64,000 bases of DNA from Bacteroidota bacterium (GTDB lineage Bacteria > Bacteroidota > Bacteroidia > Flavobacteriales > Flavobacteriaceae), in contig JAHJTN010000005.1 of NCBI GenBank assembly GCA_018829465.1, positions 434,001 through 498,000 of the forward strand, given 5' to 3'. Of the stretch, positions 56,213-64,000 are shown in pieces. The notes under the pieces are model-generated. The model did not search any database, was not told where the DNA came from, and saw only the letters and a program-made list of their open reading frames with translations. A program made the position numbers and the translations under genes. Numbering within the stretch: position 1 is the stretch's first letter; the number at the start of each line of letters is the position of its first letter.

Positions 56213-56575
56213 ATGGGCTTTACACAAGTTGATATCACCGAAAAAGCCACTAAAGTGGTTCAAAGCATCAGAGCCAAACACGGCGATCTTATCTTCCATC
56301 AAAGCGGCGGCTGTTGCGATGGTTCTACACCTATGCTTTTTGAAAAGGACGAGTTTTACATAGACGACAGCGATGTACTTTTGGGTGAAGTGGCCGGCGT
56401 TCCTTTTTATATGAACCGGGACCAATACGCATATTGGAAACACACCTTCCTGACCGTTGATATTACCGAAGGAAGAGGTGCTTCTTTTTCCCTGGAAATC
56501 CCATTGGGCGTTCGTTTTATGATTCATTCCCGTTTGATGCGTGCCGAAGAACTCGCACAAATTCATCAACCATAA
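56213..56575 (+). CDS. DUF779 protein
   Basis: 120 residues from ATG 56213 (MGFTQVDITEKA); the frame open to 56165 runs through the hairpin. FHQSGGCCDGSTPM and VDITEGRGASFSLE are DUF779 signatures; the Cys-Cys pair is conserved. Function unknown but almost always beside an aldehyde dehydrogenase, as here. Confidence 0.88.
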   Translation: MGFTQVDITEKATKVVQSIRAKHGDLIFHQSGGCCDGSTPMLFEKDEFYIDDSDVLLGEVAGVPFYMNRDQYAYWKHTFLTVDITEGRGASFSLEIPLGVRFMIHSRLMRAEELAQIHQP

Positions 56576-56577
56576 CA

Positions 56578-57291
56578 CTACACACTGACGATTTCATCTG
56601 CTGTCAGAATAGGTTCTCCCCGCAAGCGCAGAAAAACCTGTGCCACGGCTATGGTGTCTTTTTCGCAATACCTCACAATTCTTTCCAAGTTTTTTTCTTG
56701 GTAATAAATGGCTGCCACCTGGCTGCCGTCTATATCGTCTTTGGGTGTCGGAATTTGAAGCACATGTGTCAGCAAAGCCAAAGAGGTAAAATGCTTGTAA
56801 TCGCCAAAACGCCAAAGTTCCATGGTATCCAGGTGCGGAATTTCCCAAGGTTTCTTCCCAAAGAGATTGAGCTTGTTGGGCAATTTGATGTTGTGAATCA
56901 GCATGCGACGGGCAATGTATGGAAAGTCAAACTCTTTGCCGTTGTGCCCGCAAAGCAAATGCTGTGGCCCGTTAAAATAGTCGTTGAGCAGCGCACCAAA
57001 ATCTTGCAAAATGCTCCTTTCCTCTCCCGAAAAAGAAGATACCCGAAAGTTTCGAGTATCATTCTTTATAACAAAAAATCCTACCGAGATGCAAATAATT
57101 TTGCCAAACTCTGCCCAAATGCCGGCGCGTTCATAAAAATCTTCAGGCGTGTGTTCTTCCTTTCGTTGATAGGCGGTTTTTTTCTCCCAAAGTTTCTTTT
57201 CTACCGGGCTCAGCGCTTCAAAGGTTTCGCTTTCCGGTACTGTTTCTATATCGAGAAACAATATGTTTTGAAGTGGAATTTTCTGTAACAT
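56578..57291 (-). CDS. DnaQ-fold 3'-5' exonuclease (PolB exonuclease-like)
   Basis: 237 residues from ATG 57291. The DEDD residues are visible: FLDIETVPE (Asp and Glu, about 12-20), the GHNGKEFDFPYIARR motif (Asp) and YCEKDTIAVAQVF (final Asp) near the end. This is the predicted 3'-5' exonuclease group related to PolB proofreading domains (PF10108). Substrate unknown. Stops two bases from the convergent DUF779 gene. Confidence 0.85.
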   Translation of the reverse strand: MLQKIPLQNILFLDIETVPESETFEALSPVEKKLWEKKTAYQRKEEHTPEDFYERAGIWAEFGKIICISVGFFVIKNDTRNFRVSSFSGEERSILQDFGALLNDYFNGPQHLLCGHNGKEFDFPYIARRMLIHNIKLPNKLNLFGKKPWEIPHLDTMELWRFGDYKHFTSLALLTHVLQIPTPKDDIDGSQVAAIYYQEKNLERIVRYCEKDTIAVAQVFLRLRGEPILTADEIVSV

Positions 57292-57301
57292 ATCCAAAAA
57301 A

Positions 57302-58447
57302 TTAGTTCATATTCAACATGCGATAGGCTTCATCTATATATGCGTAGAAGTCTTTGTTAAATGAGTCGCCTTCTTCTCTGATGTCTTTGAGGTGTCCCAA
57401 ACGCGTAATAATAAGGTTGTCTTCGGGGATGCAAATTACATATTGTCCCAAATGGCCGTTCATCAAAAAAATGCGTTTGTTTTTGTAGGAACTCAACCAC
57501 CATCCATAGCCGTATTGCGGACTGGCTTCAAAACGCGGCCTTGTGAACATGGCTACCATCGCTGAATCTAAAATTTGTTGGTTTTTCCATCGGCCGTTTT
57601 GCATATAGAGTTTTCCAAATCGTGAAAAATCGCGTGCATTTGAAGCGATACAACAATATGCCTTCTCAATTCCTTCGGGCTTATCTACTTGCCAGAGTGC
57701 ATCGTTTTCGGCACCCATGGGTTGCCAAAAATTTTCACTCAAATATTCGGACATTGTTTTTCCGGTAGCCTTTTCCACGATCATCCCCAAAAGTTGTGTA
57801 TTTCCACTCAAGTATTTGTAAGCCTCCCCGGGTTGGTCAACCACGTTTAAAGTCAACATCATATTTTCTAAATCGTCATAAAAATAAGCACGTGTGGTGA
57901 TGGAAAATGGACTGTAGTAAGATTCGTCCCACTCCAAGCCCGAAGCCATCGAAGCCAGGTCGCCAACGGTCAATTCTTTGGCCAAACCCTTGCCGAATTG
58001 GGGAAAATAATAGGAAACAAGCTGGTCCAAACTTTTTATTTTTCCTTCCATTATGGCTTTGCCCATCAGAGAAACTACGATACTTTTGGCCATTGAAAAA
58101 GAATTGCTCAAAGAAGCCTTATGATAGTCTTCGTAATATTTTTCATACCAAATGCTGTCGTTTTTTATAACCATAAAAGCAACTGTCCCCATCTTTTTGT
58201 GGTAGGCTTCCATAGTGTCCGAGACGGAAACCGTGTTGTAGGCTTGGTGTAGATTCCATGGTTGCGGATCAGAGCTTTTGGCAATGACCCTGTTTTCAAA
58301 TACTTTGTAATCGTCCAAATAAGCCGTTTTGTGTCCTTTAAAATAGATGGTCCTGACCGCTTTTAGTAAATAGTCATAATCTGTAGCGTAGGCCACAGCC
58401 ACAACCAAAGCGAAGAAAATCAATAAAAATTTGATAAGTTTTTTCAT
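57302..58447 (-). CDS. Serine hydrolase, class C beta-lactamase-like
   Basis: 381 residues with an N-terminal signal peptide or anchor (MKKLIKFLLIFFALVVAVAYA). Catalytic SxxK in NSFSMAKSIVV (about 133-143), YxN-type YLSGNTQLLG, and HLGQ in place of KTG. These are penicillin-binding-protein-like esterases or peptidases; true beta-lactamase activity is not implied. Ten bases after the exonuclease start region, transcribed first on this strand. Start codon supplied by leader repeat copy C. Confidence 0.85.
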   Translation of the reverse strand: MKKLIKFLLIFFALVVAVAYATDYDYLLKAVRTIYFKGHKTAYLDDYKVFENRVIAKSSDPQPWNLHQAYNTVSVSDTMEAYHKKMGTVAFMVIKNDSIWYEKYYEDYHKASLSNSFSMAKSIVVSLMGKAIMEGKIKSLDQLVSYYFPQFGKGLAKELTVGDLASMASGLEWDESYYSPFSITTRAYFYDDLENMMLTLNVVDQPGEAYKYLSGNTQLLGMIVEKATGKTMSEYLSENFWQPMGAENDALWQVDKPEGIEKAYCCIASNARDFSRFGKLYMQNGRWKNQQILDSAMVAMFTRPRFEASPQYGYGWWLSSYKNKRIFLMNGHLGQYVICIPEDNLIITRLGHLKDIREEGDSFNKDFYAYIDEAYRMLNMN

Positions 58448-58559
58448 CTGTTTATATTATTTATTTTTATCGGTCATGCTTCGACTGCGCTCAGCACAGG
58501 CATGGAACACCCTAATTAATCATGCTCCGTGTGGAAATTTTATACATGGGCGTTTCATC
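58440..58559 (-). repeat. Dispersed leader repeat, copy C (full form)
   Basis: Minus strand from GATGAAACGCCC (58559-58548) to ATGAAAAA at the start of the serine hydrolase gene. GGAGCATGATTA matches copy A, the 30-base hairpin module (58503-58474) matches copy B but for one base. The 3' half of the outer stem reads GGGTGT instead of GGGCGT, which still pairs with ACGCCC through G-U. Confidence 0.88.
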
Positions 58560-58645
58560 TGACAAAGGAATGCGTTATAAATTACTAAAATAGCAATATT
58601 CTGCTATAAACCTTTATCTTTCATTAAATTTAAGTGAATTTACAG

Positions 58646-58693
58646 AAACATGACAAAAATCATGTTTGAAGGTTTGGAACATAAATATATTTG
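58646..58693 (+). promoter_or_regulatory. hemN promoter with Crp/Fnr-type box
   Basis: Perfect palindrome AAACATGA-CAAAAA-TCATGTTT (58646-58667), containing the TGA-N6-TCA spacing of Crp/Fnr sites. TTG (58666-58668), 17-base spacer, TATATTTG (58686-58693) follows. With a start five bases after the -7 element the box is centred at about -41.5, the class II activator position. Oxygen-sensitive activation of hemN is expected by analogy; the regulator is not in the window. Confidence 0.7.
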
Positions 58694-58712
58694 ACGCTAG
58701 ATTCGACTTACC

Positions 58713-60077
58713 ATGAACACACTACAAATTCAAAAATACAACGTACAAGGGCCGCGTTACACAAGCTACCCGACCGTTCCCTTTTGGGACGAAGGATCGT
58801 TTAAAGTTGAAGATTGGACAAATTCCGTCAAAAGAACCTTTGACGAAACCAACAACAAAGATGGCATCAGTATCTATATTCACCTGCCTTTTTGCGAAAG
58901 TTTGTGCACTTTTTGTGGCTGTAACAAACACATCACCAAACGCCATGAAGACGTTGAAGATCCGTATTTGGAAGCGGTCCTCAAAGAATGGAAAATGTAT
59001 GTCGCCATCATGGGTGCAAAACCCTATATTAAAGAATTGCACTTGGGCGGAGGAACACCCACCTTTTTTTCTCCGGAAAATTTAAAGAAACTCATCAACG
59101 GAATTTTTGAAGATGCATATTACGCACCCGAATACGAATATAGTTTTGAAGGGCATCCCAACAACACCACCAAAGAACACTTGCAGGCGCTGTTTGATGT
59201 CGGCTTTCGAAGGGTGAGTTTTGGCATTCAGGATTACGACCCTAAAGTGCAAAAAGCCATCAACCGTGTGCAACCTTTTGAACATGTAGAAAACGTAACC
59301 CGATGGGCGCGCCAAATTGGCTACACCTCTGTTGGGCATGATTTGATTTACGGCTTGCCTTTTCAAACCTTGCGCAGTATCATTCAAACCATAAGCAATA
59401 CTGCACAACTGATGCCGGACCGCATAGCTTTCTACAGCTACGCGCATGTTCCCTGGCTCAAAAACGGCCAACGCGGTTTTGATGAGAACGATTTGCCCAA
59501 AGACGATGCTAAACTCAATCTTTTTCTGGCCGGCAAATCTTTACTGACCGGTCTTGGATATGTTGAAGTAGGAATGGACCACTTTTCCTTGGAGGAAGAT
59601 GGACTCACCAAAGCCATGTACGGACATTCGCTTCACAGAAATTTTATGGGCTACACCGCTTTACACACCAAACTTCTGATTGGTTTAGGGGTTTCGGCCA
59701 TCGGCGACAGTTGGTACGCATTCGGACAAAACGTAAAAACCCTCAAAGAATATCAAACACATATCGATGCAAACCAATTGCCGATCTACCGCGGTCACCA
59801 CCTCACAGAAGAAGACTTGGTGGTGCGCAAACACATACTCAACATCATGTGTAAGTTTGAAACCTATTGGATCAACCAAGAAGATCGACTCGAAGACATA
59901 GAAGACATCCTCGGTACACTCGACGAAATGAAAGAGGAAGGTTTGGTCGAATTTCTGAAAGGTGGTATTCGAGTGACGGAAGAAGGCAGGCCTTTTGTCA
60001 GAAATATTTGCATGGCTTTTGACAAAAGACTCAGCCGTGCCAAGCTTGACACACCTACTTTTTCTAAAACGATCTAA
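58713..60077 (+). CDS. hemN: Oxygen-independent coproporphyrinogen III dehydrogenase
   Basis: 454 residues. Radical SAM cluster motif CESLCTFCGC (Cys61, Cys65, Cys68, then Cys70) preceded by HLPF, as in true HemN rather than HemW; GGGTPTFF, GHDLIYGLPFQT and the C-terminal HemN domain are present. It decarboxylates coproporphyrinogen III to protoporphyrinogen IX without oxygen. Fnr-like box upstream fits use at low oxygen. Confidence 0.96.
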   Translation: MNTLQIQKYNVQGPRYTSYPTVPFWDEGSFKVEDWTNSVKRTFDETNNKDGISIYIHLPFCESLCTFCGCNKHITKRHEDVEDPYLEAVLKEWKMYVAIMGAKPYIKELHLGGGTPTFFSPENLKKLINGIFEDAYYAPEYEYSFEGHPNNTTKEHLQALFDVGFRRVSFGIQDYDPKVQKAINRVQPFEHVENVTRWARQIGYTSVGHDLIYGLPFQTLRSIIQTISNTAQLMPDRIAFYSYAHVPWLKNGQRGFDENDLPKDDAKLNLFLAGKSLLTGLGYVEVGMDHFSLEEDGLTKAMYGHSLHRNFMGYTALHTKLLIGLGVSAIGDSWYAFGQNVKTLKEYQTHIDANQLPIYRGHHLTEEDLVVRKHILNIMCKFETYWINQEDRLEDIEDILGTLDEMKEEGLVEFLKGGIRVTEEGRPFVRNICMAFDKRLSRAKLDTPTFSKTI

Positions 60078-60099
60078 CCCAAAGCAAAGCCCGATAAAC

Positions 60100-60116
60100 A
60101 ACTGTTAAATACAGTT
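60100..60116. repeat. Inverted repeat after hemN
   Basis: AACTGT-TAAAT-ACAGTT, six-base arms. Twenty-three bases after the hemN stop; no T run, so terminator or operator role is unsettled. The rest of the 172-base gap before hppA shows a possible -7 element TATTTTTA at 60205-60212. Confidence 0.4.
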
Positions 60117-60249
60117 ATATTTCTTATTCCCAAGTAATTAAATTGTCTTTGTAAGGTAGCGAGTCCTCCTTGTGTCTTGGATTTTTATATTGGTTTAATT
60201 TTACTATTTTTAGCACCTTTAAATCTTAAACCAAATAAGCAATCAATAC

Positions 60250-62655
60250 ATGGAAAATTTATTTTACCTAGTCCCGTTGTCCGGGGTCGTCGGACTCATT
60301 TTTATGTTTGTAAAATCCGCTTGGGTCACCAAACAACCGGTGGGTACCGAGAAAATGGCACGCATCGCCAAAAACATTTCCGATGGCGCCATGGCTTTTT
60401 TGAAAGCTGAGTACAAAGTGCTTGCTATTTTTGTGTTGGCGGTTGCCGTTTTGCTTGTCTTTAAAGGCAATTCGGACGTAGATTCTACCGCTATGGTCGC
60501 AGTTTCATTTATCGTTGGCGCTTTTCTTTCCGGTTTGGCCGGATTTATAGGTATGCGTATTGCCACTAAGGCAAACGTACGCACAACCAACGCGGCGCAA
60601 ACTTCCCTCAACAAAGCACTTGAAGTTGCTTTTTCCGGTGGATCTGTTATGGGGCTGGGCGTGGTATCGCTCGGTGTGATTGGTCTCAGTGTCTTGTTTA
60701 TGATTTTTAGCAACCTCTACCCTATTAACGATCAAAACGGTTTGGTGGTTGTGCTCAATGTCATCTCCGGATTCTCCTTAGGCGCTTCCTCCATAGCCCT
60801 ATTCGCCAGAGTGGGAGGTGGAATTTATACAAAAGCGGCTGACGTGGGTGCCGACTTGGTTGGAAAAGTCGAAGCCGGTATTCCGGAAGATCATCCGCTC
60901 AATCCTGCAACCATTGCAGACAACGTAGGCGACAATGTGGGCGATGTAGCCGGCATGGGTGCTGATTTGTTTGAATCTTTTGTAGGTTCCATCATTGCAA
61001 CCATGGTGCTAGGTGCTGCTTTTTTTGGGCTTCCCCAGTTTGACGCTTTCCAACTAGGCCCCATTTACTTGCCGCTGGCTTTGGCTGCCGTAGGTATTAT
61101 AGTGTCTATCATAGGTACCTTTTTTGTTCGTGTCAAAGAAGGCGGCAATCCGCAAACCGCACTCAACATTGGTGAATTCCTTTCAGCCGGTTTGATGATC
61201 ATCGCATCCTATTTTCTAATCAACGCTTTTATGCCCGCCTCTTGGGAAATGGGCGGCATTACATACACTTCAACCGGTGTGTTTATCGCTACCTTGGTAG
61301 GCCTAGCAGCCGGATTGGGTGTGGGTAAAATTACCGAATACTATACCGGAACGGGTACAAAACCCGTCAAAAGCATTGTTGATCAATCTGTGACAGGTGC
61401 TGCAACCAATATTATTGCCGGACTTGGCGTAGGTATGATGTCCACTGCCGTGCCTATTATTCTGATTGCTGCAGCCATTATATTGTCTTTTAAATTTGCA
61501 GGCTTATACGGTATTGCCATAGCCGCAGTAGGCATGTTGGCCAACACCGGTATTCAACTCGCCGTTGATGCCTATGGCCCTATTTCGGATAACGCCGGAG
61601 GTATTGCCGAAATGGCCGAACTTCCCAAAGAAGTACGCGAACGTACAGACAAACTTGACGCAGTAGGAAATACGACTGCTGCCATCGGAAAAGGCTTCGC
61701 TATCGCCTCAGCCGCACTTACGGCTTTGGCGCTATTTTCAGCCTTTATGCAACAGGCCAAAATAACATCGATTGACATTTCCCAATCAACGGTAATGGCA
61801 GGCCTTTTTGTGGGCGGTATGTTGCCTTTTGTGTTTTCGGCACTTTCTATGGGCGCAGTGGGTCGTGCAGCCATGTCAATGATTCAAGAAGTACGCCGTC
61901 AGTTTAAAGAAATTCCCGAACTGACCAACGCGTTGGCGATTATGAAAAAATACGACTCCGATCTGTCAAAAATTACCAAAGAAGACCGCGAAATATTTGA
62001 CAAAGCAGACGGCGTAGCCGATTACAAAAAATGTGTCGAAATATCTACAAAAGCGTCCATTCGAGAAATGGTCTTACCCGGCGTTTTAGCCGTTGCCACA
62101 CCCGTTTTGGTTGGTTTTATCGGCGGTGCCGAAATGTTGGGTGGGCTTTTGGCCGGCGTCACAGTAACCGGCGTGCTGATGGCTATTTTCCAATCCAATG
62201 CCGGTGGTGCTTGGGACAATGCTAAAAAAATGTTTGAAGGCGGCGTTGAAATCCAAGGTAAGATGTACTACAAAGGTTCCGAACCACACAAAGCAGCCGT
62301 GGTAGGCGACACCGTGGGCGATCCTTTTAAAGACACTTCCGGTCCTTCGCTCAACATACTGTTGAAACTGATGTCTGTGGTGGCATTGGTCATTGCGCCT
62401 TCTATTGCACAAATTCCCAGTACAACCGGATCTGTAAATCCGGTTGAAGAAAAAGTACAAATACGCATGAACACTTCAGACGAATTGACCACGGCTATAG
62501 TCACCATTACATCTGTAGAAAATGGCGTTCAACAAGTAGTAGAAAAAGTTTTTGAAGGGACTACTGCCGAAGTGACAGCCCAATTAAAACCTTATAGAGA
62601 CAATTCTTCTATTGTGTCTGTAAATGTTTCAAAAACTAAGGAACGTAAAGAATAG
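60250..62655 (+). CDS. hppA: Membrane-bound K+-dependent pyrophosphatase
   Basis: 801 residues, about 16 membrane helices. [19 protein letters not shown] (about 221-239) is the substrate signature. [10 protein letters not shown] (about 473-482) has Ala at the position that sets K+ requirement, so it belongs to the K+-dependent group; Na+ or H+ as pumped ion is undecided here. It couples PPi hydrolysis to ion export across the inner membrane. A tail of about 85 residues follows the last helix (from [15 protein letters not shown]), including a [14 protein letters not shown] stretch not part of the core enzyme. Confidence 0.95.
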   Translation: MENLFYLVPLSGVVGLIFMFVKSAWVTKQPVGTEKMARIAKNISDGAMAFLKAEYKVLAIFVLAVAVLLVFKGNSDVDSTAMVAVSFIVGAFLSGLAGFIGMRIATKANVRTTNAAQTSLNKALEVAFSGGSVMGLGVVSLGVIGLSVLFMIFSNLYPINDQNGLVVVLNVISGFSLGASSIALFARVGGGIYTKAADVGADLVGKVEAGIPEDHPLNPATIADNVGDNVGDVAGMGADLFESFVGSIIATMVLGAAFFGLPQFDAFQLGPIYLPLALAAVGIIVSIIGTFFVRVKEGGNPQTALNIGEFLSAGLMIIASYFLINAFMPASWEMGGITYTSTGVFIATLVGLAAGLGVGKITEYYTGTGTKPVKSIVDQSVTGAATNIIAGLGVGMMSTAVPIILIAAAIILSFKFAGLYGIAIAAVGMLANTGIQLAVDAYGPISDNAGGIAEMAELPKEVRERTDKLDAVGNTTAAIGKGFAIASAALTALALFSAFMQQAKITSIDISQSTVMAGLFVGGMLPFVFSALSMGAVGRAAMSMIQEVRRQFKEIPELTNALAIMKKYDSDLSKITKEDREIFDKADGVADYKKCVEISTKASIREMVLPGVLAVATPVLVGFIGGAEMLGGLLAGVTVTGVLMAIFQSNAGGAWDNAKKMFEGGVEIQGKMYYKGSEPHKAAVVGDTVGDPFKDTSGPSLNILLKLMSVVALVIAPSIAQIPSTTGSVNPVEEKVQIRMNTSDELTTAIVTITSVENGVQQVVEKVFEGTTAEVTAQLKPYRDNSSIVSVNVSKTKERKE

Positions 62656-62678
62656 TTTATACATTCTAATTTTAAACA

Positions 62679-62708
62679 AAAACCTCGTTTTAAAAGCGGG
62701 GTTTTTTG
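62679..62708 (+). terminator. Rho-independent terminator after hppA
   Basis: AAACCTCG-type arm (about 62680-62687) pairs with CGGGGTTT (about 62697-62704) with one G-U, then T run to 62707. Confidence 0.8.
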
Positions 62709-63097
62709 TTTAATCAATAGGCTGATTGGGCCTTTTATATCATTGTGGCGGTCTAAACTGAGTTTGGTTCACCGTTTATGCGCAAACAGTCCAATATTCA
62801 CACTTGTAGTCCAAGCTTCATTTTAAAGTTCTCGAAACCAACAACCTCTCGACTGCGCTCGATAAGACATTAACTTTTTTGGAAACTACTTAAAATTAAC
62901 CTAATACATTTGATTATTTTTCTCGGGTTTGTAAACTGTAAGATGAACAAAATTATAATTCAGCTATAGGTCGGCGGTTCACATTTGCAGGACTTTCCTT
63001 TATACTTCATCTAGTTTATAGCCTGTCATGCCTGTTTGTTTTACTTTAAAAAACGTAAATTTACCATTAAAATGATGTTTCTTTAAATGGATAAGAT
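62709..63097. other. Intergenic region with one short repeat and a promoter
   Basis: 389 bases with no gene on either strand. TCGACTGCGCTCGA (62849-62862) shares TCGACTGCGCTC with the hairpin module of the dispersed leader repeat, but flanks differ. A candidate promoter, TTG (63036-63038), 17-base spacer, TAAATTTA (63056-63063), stands before the next gene. Confidence 0.5.
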
Positions 63098-64000
63098 ATG
63101 CAAATTCTAGTTTTTGGTATTGGCGGCGTTGGCGGCTATTTCGGAGGTAAATTGGCACAAGCCGGAGCCAAGGTATCCTTTGTAGCCAGAGGTCAAAATT
63201 TAAAAGCCCTTCGAGAAAATGGCTTAACGGTCAAGAGCTATCTGGGAGATTTCCGGATACCTCAGGTGGTTGTTTCGGAGAAGCTCTCAGATTTTAAAAC
63301 GCCCGATCTCGTTCTGTTGTGCACCAAATCTTGGCAGTTGGAAGCTGTAGCAAAATCACTGAAACCCATCATTCATAAAGAGACCGTTTTGTTGCCCTTG
63401 CAAAATGGCGCCAACAATTACGACAAGTTAGCGGGTGTTTTACCCAAAAGCCACGTTTTGGCCGGACTTTGTAAAATCATCAGTTTTGTGGAAGCACCCG
63501 GCGTGATTTCGCATCCTTTTTTTGAACCTGAAATCGTTTTTGGCGAGATAGACAATCAACTTTCTAAAAGGGTTATAGAAATTCAAAACTTGTTTATAGA
63601 CGCAGGCATTAAAACCGTCGTACCCCAAAACATATCCTTAGCCGTTTGGCAGAAATTTTTGTATATCTGTACCGTGAGTGGCCTTGGCGGACTTACCCGC
63701 GTGCCTATTGGAACCCTGCGTTCCGATCCCTTTTTAAGAAAATTGATGATGGACACCGCTCTTGAGATCCAGCAATTGGCCAACGCAAAAAACATTCCGC
63801 TTACAGAAAGTGATGTTGAAACTATTTTCCGGATTATCGACAGCCAAGATCCGCAAACGACGGCCTCTATGCAGCGCGATATCATGGCCGAAAAACCCTC
63901 AGAATTGGATGATTTTAATGGGTATGTTACCACCGAAGGCAAAAAATTTGGCATCGAAACGCCTGCAAATTCTTTTATTTACCATTGCTTAAAACCGATG
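63098..64000 (+). CDS. panE: 2-dehydropantoate 2-reductase-like protein (3' partial)
   Basis: ATG 63098; 301 codons are open to the right edge, so the end is missing but only a few residues from normal length. N-terminal NADP fold MQILVFGIGGVGGYFGGKLA, LPLQNGANN, and VWQKFLYICTVSGLGGLTR with the catalytic Lys, then ketopantoate reductase C-terminal SMQRDIMAEKPSELD. PanE makes pantoate for coenzyme A. Family also includes reductases of other 2-keto acids, so the substrate is by similarity. Likely transcribed from the promoter at 63036-63063. Confidence 0.85.
   Translation, partial: MQILVFGIGGVGGYFGGKLAQAGAKVSFVARGQNLKALRENGLTVKSYLGDFRIPQVVVSEKLSDFKTPDLVLLCTKSWQLEAVAKSLKPIIHKETVLLPLQNGANNYDKLAGVLPKSHVLAGLCKIISFVEAPGVISHPFFEPEIVFGEIDNQLSKRVIEIQNLFIDAGIKTVVPQNISLAVWQKFLYICTVSGLGGLTRVPIGTLRSDPFLRKLMMDTALEIQQLANAKNIPLTESDVETIFRIIDSQDPQTTASMQRDIMAEKPSELDDFNGYVTTEGKKFGIETPANSFIYHCLKPM

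Overview
The window reads as chromosomal DNA of a Bacteroidota bacterium, almost certainly class Flavobacteriia. The evidence is a gldK-gldL-gldM-gldN gliding/type IX secretion operon, many SusD-era style lipoproteins with late lipoboxes, Bacteroidota promoters of the form TTG-N19-TAnnTTTG upstream of several genes, weak Shine-Dalgarno sites, and family members (DUF5689, LptE of the Bacteroidota type, GyrI-like membrane proteins) typical of that phylum. Housekeeping genes have moderate G+C; one islet at about 33.8-37.6 kb is much more AT-rich. I see no rRNA, no tRNA, no transposase and no CRISPR array.

Layout. 1-5.7 kb: end of a DUF5689 lipoprotein, an ATP-cone/restriction-fold nuclease, a beta-CASP metallo-beta-lactamase nuclease and the GTPase HflX. 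5.75-10 kb: a TSUP permease facing a mercury resistance operon (ArsR-type regulator, MerTP fusion, CDF-like membrane protein, MerA) with a clear operator/promoter. 10-13.4 kb: tig-clpP-clpX. 13.8-15.6 kb: atpD-atpC. 15.6-18.4 kb: a two-component pair and a DoxX-like membrane protein. 18.5-30.7 kb: a five-gene operon of three giant tandem FG-GAP/ASPIC-UnbV lipoproteins, a vanadium-haloperoxidase/PAP2-type lipoprotein and an anchored START/GyrI-like protein. 30.8-33.6 kb: rplM-rpsI-rpsB-tsf. 33.8-37.7 kb: AT-rich islet with a PLD/helicase/DUF3427 protein and an Eco47II-type endonuclease homologue whose catalytic strand looks altered. 37.8-41.1 kb: miaB, a sigma-54 activator and lptE. 41.3-50.8 kb: LpxR-like deacylase, topA, a degenerate ureohydrolase and gldKLMN. 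50.8-60 kb: FAD oxidoreductase, DUF983, ABC-F ATPase, aldehyde dehydrogenase with DUF779, a 3'-5' exonuclease, a class C beta-lactamase-like hydrolase and hemN with a Crp/Fnr-type box. 60.2-64 kb: membrane pyrophosphatase and the start of a ketopantoate reductase-like gene.

The most unusual thing seen is a structured repeat of about 100-123 bases present three times (2962-3060 plus strand, 37599-37721 minus, 58440-58559 minus). Each copy ends exactly in the start codon of an otherwise unrelated gene and points the same way relative to that gene. It carries nested inverted repeats, and two copies carry an additional 30-base hairpin module absent from the third. It behaves like a dispersed, transferable leader or promoter-bearing element. 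Second in interest is the 12-kb lipoprotein operon of three paralogous >1,000-residue proteins with a haloperoxidase-type enzyme and no SusC/SusD nearby. Other points are a Fnr-like site centred close to -41.5 at hemN, an ArsR operator overlapping the -33 element of the mer promoter, and hairpin terminators that abut the start codons of clpP and the gene after gldN.
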